Shown: in pieces, positions 60,062 through 64,000 of the stretch
Position numbering within the stretch: position 1 is the first letter of the stretch
How the letters are laid out: each line of letters opens with the position of its first letter
From: CALGKJ01 sp049322695
GTDB taxonomy: Bacteria > Bacillota > Clostridia > Lutisporales > Lutisporaceae
Direction of reading: 5' to 3'
Assembly: GCA_049322695.1 (NCBI GenBank)
Contig: JBMORW010000026.1
Coordinates: 1 to 64,000 of the forward strand
DNA length: 64,000 nt
The notes under the pieces: model-generated
Told to the model about the DNA's origin: nothing
The model's database searches: none
The model's input: the letters and a program-made list of their open reading frames with translations, nothing else
Position numbers and translations under genes: made by a program

Positions 60062-62800
60062 TTAATTTTCCTTATCCAACCTTTTCTTCAGAAAGAACTT
60101 ATTAATCTCACCTGCAAGCAACGGTATCATACTGAGCAGTATTACCACACCCCAGTCAGTTAATCCCAGAGCAGAAGTCTTAAATATGGGCTGCAGGAAT
60201 GGTACATACAAAACAATTAACAGCAGTGCAAAGGAAAATACAGATGCTGCTACTAATGTTCTATTGGTAAATACGCCAAGCTTTACAATGGAAAATCTCT
60301 CTGACCTGCTGGAATATACTCTAAAGAGCTCTGCCAGTATAAGTGTCGCAAACGCAACAGTTCTCGCCATAGTAAGTCCGTTTCCGCTTACAGCTGTCAA
60401 GCCTCCGGTATATTTATTCAACCCCCATACAAATGCGCCCAGTACAGCTGCCAGTAATGCCAAGCTTTGTATGGCAATACCCGTAAGCATTATTCTGTTG
60501 AGTATAGGCTCATCTGCATTCCTCGGCTTCTGCTTCATTATATCAGGATCACCCTTTTCAGTACCAAGGGCAAGTGCAGGAAAGCTGTCAGTTACAAGGT
60601 TTACCCACAATAGCTGTATAGGAACTAAAGGCACCGGCAGATTAAGCAATATACTCAAGAAAATAATCAAAATTTCACCAACATTACAGGAAAGTAAAAA
60701 GAAAACAAATTTTCTTATGTTGCTGTATATTATTCTGCCTTCTTCTACTGCAGACACTATAGTAGCAAAATTGTCATCCATCAGTATTATATCTGCTGTA
60801 CCTTTAGCGACATCAGTACCGGTTATACCCATAGATACTCCAATGTCGGATTTTTTCAATGCCATTGCATCATTAACGCCATCGCCGGTCATGGCTGCTA
60901 TATGTCCATTTTTCTTAAGGGCATTCACTATGCGCACCTTATGCTCAGGTGAAACTCTGGCATATACACTTATACCTTCAGCTTGTTTTCTCAGCTCATC
61001 ATCAGAAATCCTGTCAAGTTCCTCCCCTGTCATCACTCTGTCATTACCGGTCATTAATCCCAGTTCTTTCGCTATTGCTACCGCTGTATCCTTATAGTCT
61101 CCCGTAATCATCACAGGCTTGATGCCTGCCTGTCTGCACACCTTTATGGCTTCAAGAGCTTCTACCCTTGCAGGATCTATCATACCCATAAGTCCTACAA
61201 AAACAAGTTCTTTTTCTATACTCTCAGAGGTTATTTCTTCCGGAAGACTGTCAAATTCTCTGAAGGCAAATGCAAGTACTCTTAATGCATTGCTTGCAAA
61301 CTCGCTATTTGTTGCAAATATCTGCTGTCTGAGTTCTTCGGTCAGTTCCTGAACTGTACCGTTCCGATATATTCTTGTACATCTGTTTATGATTATATCA
61401 GGAGCACCTTTAGTAAAAGATACGATTTTGTCTTTTATGTAGTTTTCGTGGAAGGTGGTCATCATTTTCCTGTTTGAATCAAAGGGTATCTCTTCTATTC
61501 TTTTATAGCTCTCATTAATCTCAGTCTTTATAAGACCTGCTTTGGCACCAACAGTCATAAGTGCTCCTTCAGTAGGATCTCCGACTATTCCCCACAAATT
61601 TTCCTGTTTATCCTTTTTATGAAGAGTAGAGTCATTACATAGAACACCAATTGAAAGCAAATGCTTTAGACTGTCGTCTTTTATAGCATCCAGCTCGTTT
61701 TCATCCAATATAAATTTTCCTGTAGGGGTATAGCCTTGGCCAGTTACTCGTATTACCTTTCCGTTAACATATGTTCTTACTACAGTCATTTCATTTTGTG
61801 TCAACGTACCTGTTTTATCCGAGCAGATTACCGTTACGCACCCTAAGGTTTCCACTGCCAGCAGCTTTCTCACAATGGCATTCCTTTCCACCATTCTCTT
61901 CATTCCAAGTGCCAGAACTATTGTAACAACTGCAGGCAAGCCTTCTGGTATGGCAGCTACTGCCAAGCTTATGGAAACAAGCAGCAGTTCCAGTATTTCT
62001 CCTCCTCTTATAAATCCGATGCCGAATACCAATACACATATTGCCAGACATGCTGCTCCCAACCACTTTCCAAGTTCATTCAGCTTCTTTTGCAAAGGAG
62101 TTGTTTCAGTTTCGAAGGATTGTATTGCTTCAGCTATTTTTCCTATTTCAGTATTTACGCCTGTGCTTACTACTATACCCTTTCCTCTTCCATAGGTTAC
62201 GATAGTGCTCATATAAGCTTGATTTACTCTGTCTCCAACGGACATTTCTACGTCAAATACCTTTGAAGCATCCTTATCTACCGGAACGGATTCACCTGTC
62301 AGTGACGCTTCTTCTATCTGCAGATTGGCACTTTCAAACAGCCTTAAGTCTGCAGGTATGTTGTCTCCCGCTTCTATAAATACCACATCACCGGGAACAA
62401 GGTCCTTGGCAGGAATCATTTCAACCTTGCCGTTTCTGAACGCCCTTGCATTGGGCGAGGACATTTTTTTGAGAGCTTCCAATGCTTTTTCTGCCTTACC
62501 CTCCTGAACCACACCAAGTACTGCATTAATAATTACTATAGCTATAATAACTATGGAATCCGATATCTCGCCTGCAATACCCGAAATTATGCTTGCTGCA
62601 ATAAGGATTATTACCAGGAAATCATTCAGCTGCCTGAATATCTTAGCTAAAATACCTTCCTTTTCCTTTTCCTTAAGCTCATTGCTGCCATACTTCTCCA
62701 GCCTTGCAGCCGCTTCTTCACTACTTAAGCCTGCTGCGGTATCAGTTGATAACTCTTCGGATATCTGGTCTATGCTTTTGTTGTACCAGTTCTGATTCAA
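60062..62800 (-). CDS. Calcium-type P-type ATPase
   Basis: This is a 912-aa P2-type ATPase. It has a cation-ATPase N-terminal domain (1-75), an actuator with LTGESVPVDKDA near residue 165, transmembrane helix 4 with AAIPEGLPAVVTIVLA (the PEGLP calcium motif), the phosphorylation site CSDKTGTLTQNE near residue 327, a nucleotide domain with FTKGAPDII, and MTGDGVNDAMALKKSDIG. About ten helices are present, with SERCA-like LWVNLVTDSFPALALG in helix 6. It exports Ca2+ (possibly Mn2+). The start is TTG 62800 behind GGGAGG. Confidence 0.94.
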   Translation of the reverse strand: MNQNWYNKSIDQISEELSTDTAAGLSSEEAAARLEKYGSNELKEKEKEGILAKIFRQLNDFLVIILIAASIISGIAGEISDSIVIIAIVIINAVLGVVQEGKAEKALEALKKMSSPNARAFRNGKVEMIPAKDLVPGDVVFIEAGDNIPADLRLFESANLQIEEASLTGESVPVDKDASKVFDVEMSVGDRVNQAYMSTIVTYGRGKGIVVSTGVNTEIGKIAEAIQSFETETTPLQKKLNELGKWLGAACLAICVLVFGIGFIRGGEILELLLVSISLAVAAIPEGLPAVVTIVLALGMKRMVERNAIVRKLLAVETLGCVTVICSDKTGTLTQNEMTVVRTYVNGKVIRVTGQGYTPTGKFILDENELDAIKDDSLKHLLSIGVLCNDSTLHKKDKQENLWGIVGDPTEGALMTVGAKAGLIKTEINESYKRIEEIPFDSNRKMMTTFHENYIKDKIVSFTKGAPDIIINRCTRIYRNGTVQELTEELRQQIFATNSEFASNALRVLAFAFREFDSLPEEITSESIEKELVFVGLMGMIDPARVEALEAIKVCRQAGIKPVMITGDYKDTAVAIAKELGLMTGNDRVMTGEELDRISDDELRKQAEGISVYARVSPEHKVRIVNALKKNGHIAAMTGDGVNDAMALKKSDIGVSMGITGTDVAKGTADIILMDDNFATIVSAVEEGRIIYSNIRKFVFFLLSCNVGEILIIFLSILLNLPVPLVPIQLLWVNLVTDSFPALALGTEKGDPDIMKQKPRNADEPILNRIMLTGIAIQSLALLAAVLGAFVWGLNKYTGGLTAVSGNGLTMARTVAFATLILAELFRVYSSRSERFSIVKLGVFTNRTLVAASVFSFALLLIVLYVPFLQPIFKTSALGLTDWGVVILLSMIPLLAGEINKFFLKKRLDKEN

Positions 62801-62916
62801 TTGTATTCCTCCCTTGCTGACGATTTCATAAATAAAAACATATAAGTACTTTCATATATTTTCCATTATATCATTATTTCATTACAAATGAATATGTAAA
62901 AATATTATTACTGCAT

Positions 62917-62956
62917 ATAAAAAGACCTTTAGCGCATATTTGCACGCTAAAGGTCT
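62917..62956 (-). terminator. Terminator of prfC
   Basis: A perfect 12-bp stem AGACCTTTAGCG/CGCTAAAGGTCT (62945-62956 with 62923-62934) is followed on the minus strand by UUUUUAUAUG. Confidence 0.85.
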
Positions 62957-62985
62957 CTAAAATACCTGATATTATTAACTAATCT

Positions 62986-64000
62986 CTACTTACTGAGAAT
63001 ATCAGCCAATTCTATTCCGTTATTTCTTTCCATGACAGTTCTTATAGACCACTCATTCTGGAAAAGTAAAACAGGATTTTCATCCTGATCCTTTGCTATC
63101 ATTGTATCACTGGTTATTTTGAACCTGTCAGGATTAAAGGCATCTGTTTTCACCCATCTTATATATTTAAAGGGCAGATGCTCTATGCTTACATCAACAC
63201 CATATTCATTATTCAGTCTGTATTCCAGTACCTCCAGCTGAAGCACACCCACAACACCTATAATGTATTCCTGTAGAATTGAATCCCACTGCTGAAATAC
63301 CTGAATCGCTCCTTCCTCTGAAAGCTGCATGATACCTTTGATGAACTGTTTTCTCTTCATTGAGTTTTTTGTATATACTCTTGCAAAGTGCTCCGGTGCA
63401 AACACAGGTATCCCTTCAAAATTAAAGCGCTCTGTTCCTTCTATCAAGGTGTCCCCAATTTTGAATATACCAGGATCAAACACGCCTATAATATCACCTG
63501 CATAGGCTTCTTCCACTATTTCTCTTTCCTGGGCAAGGAACTGCTGTGGCTGAGTCAGCCTTATCTCTTTGCCTTCTCTCATATGGAACACACCCATACC
63601 TTTAGTGAATTTACCTGAGCATATCCTTATGAAGGCTAGTCGATCTCTGTGTGTAGGATTCATATTCGCCTGAATTTTGAAAACAAAGCCCGAGAAGCTT
63701 GAATCCTCCGGATTGACCTCTCCCTTGTCAGATAATCTGGGTAAAGGTGCAGTTGTAATGTTCAAGAATTCTTCAAGGAAATTCTGAACTCCAAAATTGG
63801 TCATCGCACTGCCAAAAAATACAGGTGTCAGCTCTCCCTTCAGCACTTGCTTTAGATTGAAGCTGTCTCCGGCCATATCCAGCAGCTCTATGTCCTCCTT
63901 AAGCTTTTCGTGAGCTTCTGTACCAAGCAAATCAGTAAATATACCGTCATTTACATCTCCCTTTGATGAGCTTACCATGCTCTGGCCGTGAGCACCTCCA
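62986..64000 (-). CDS. prfC: Peptide chain release factor 3, partial
   Basis: This is the C-terminal 338 residues of RF3; the frame stays open through the high-coordinate edge (the codons before the internal ATG at 63978 read GGAHGQS). The part seen covers the end of the GTPase domain (LTPVFFGSAMTNFGVQNFLE), domain II (FVFKIQANMNPTHRDRLAFI, RICSGKF) and domain III (QLSEEGAIQVFQ, GVVGVLQLEVLEYRL). RF3 is the GTPase that recycles RF1/RF2 after termination. The GTP-binding G1-G4 motifs lie outside the window. Confidence 0.93.
   Translation of the reverse strand, partial: GGAHGQSMVSSSKGDVNDGIFTDLLGTEAHEKLKEDIELLDMAGDSFNLKQVLKGELTPVFFGSAMTNFGVQNFLEEFLNITTAPLPRLSDKGEVNPEDSSFSGFVFKIQANMNPTHRDRLAFIRICSGKFTKGMGVFHMREGKEIRLTQPQQFLAQEREIVEEAYAGDIIGVFDPGIFKIGDTLIEGTERFNFEGIPVFAPEHFARVYTKNSMKRKQFIKGIMQLSEEGAIQVFQQWDSILQEYIIGVVGVLQLEVLEYRLNNEYGVDVSIEHLPFKYIRWVKTDAFNPDRFKITSDTMIAKDQDENPVLLFQNEWSIRTVMERNNGIELADILSK

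Overview
The window comes from a low-GC, endospore-forming, anaerobic Firmicute, most likely a member of the Clostridia. The evidence is spoIIGA-sigE-sigG beside ftsZ, spoVD in the division and cell-wall (dcw) cluster, a SCIFF-type radical SAM maturase, strong AGGAGG ribosome sites with many TTG and GTG starts, and AT-rich intergenic DNA. Nearly every gene lies on the minus strand, so the operons read from high to low coordinates. No rRNA, tRNA or CRISPR array was seen.

Layout from low to high coordinates. 1-3475: the N-terminal part of a very large secreted RCC1-repeat and fibronectin-III protein. 3.7-11.6 kb: a complete phosphate-starvation locus (phoP, phoR, pstS, pstC, pstA, pstB, phoU) with a candidate Pho-box ladder before pstS and a decayed chemotaxis-receptor gene between pstA and pstB. 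11.6-13.7 kb: pgeF, which seems to start at an AUA codon, and cysE behind a Cys T-box leader. 13.7-17.8 kb: a heterodimeric ABC exporter behind a 33-codon leader peptide and two tandem terminator-like hairpins. 17.9-20.4 kb: a secreted ceramidase-like gene broken by one in-frame TAA. 20.5-25.3 kb: nrdR, sigG, sigE, spoIIGA and ftsZ, with recognisable sporulation promoters.

25.4-43.0 kb is the dcw cluster: mraZ, rsmH, ftsL, spoVD, murE, murF, mraY, murD, ftsW/spoVE, murA, ftsQ, two DUF881 genes and sbp. murG, murB, murC and ftsA are not here. The main discovery is that murA is split in two by a 2,867-bp element bounded by a 12-bp direct repeat. The element carries only a large serine recombinase, a 66-aa protein translationally coupled to it, and a divergent two-HTH regulator. 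The break falls at the codon of the catalytic cysteine (PGG^C). Joining the two repeat copies restores a perfect 419-aa MurA frame. This is the architecture of a regulated, excisable intervening element like skin in sigK, here placed in a peptidoglycan-synthesis gene inside a sporulation and division locus.

43.0-56.5 kb is mixed. It holds a possible attenuator RNA and MraZ operator before mraZ, a 48-aa Spo0E-like protein, lgt, a serine dehydrogenase-type protease, deoC, pduL and a SCIFF maturase with no precursor beside it. It also holds a 64-codon CxxU candidate selenoprotein next to a thioredoxin-reductase-like flavoprotein, then a CPBP protease, a GerMN lipoprotein, a DUF1461 protein, a coiled-coil lipoprotein, a TauE-type permease and a CBS-type pyrophosphatase. 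57.3-60 kb: a plus-strand pair made of a GAF-TPP enzyme fusion and a small SpoIIAA-like protein. 60-64 kb: a calcium-type P-ATPase and the 3' part of prfC.
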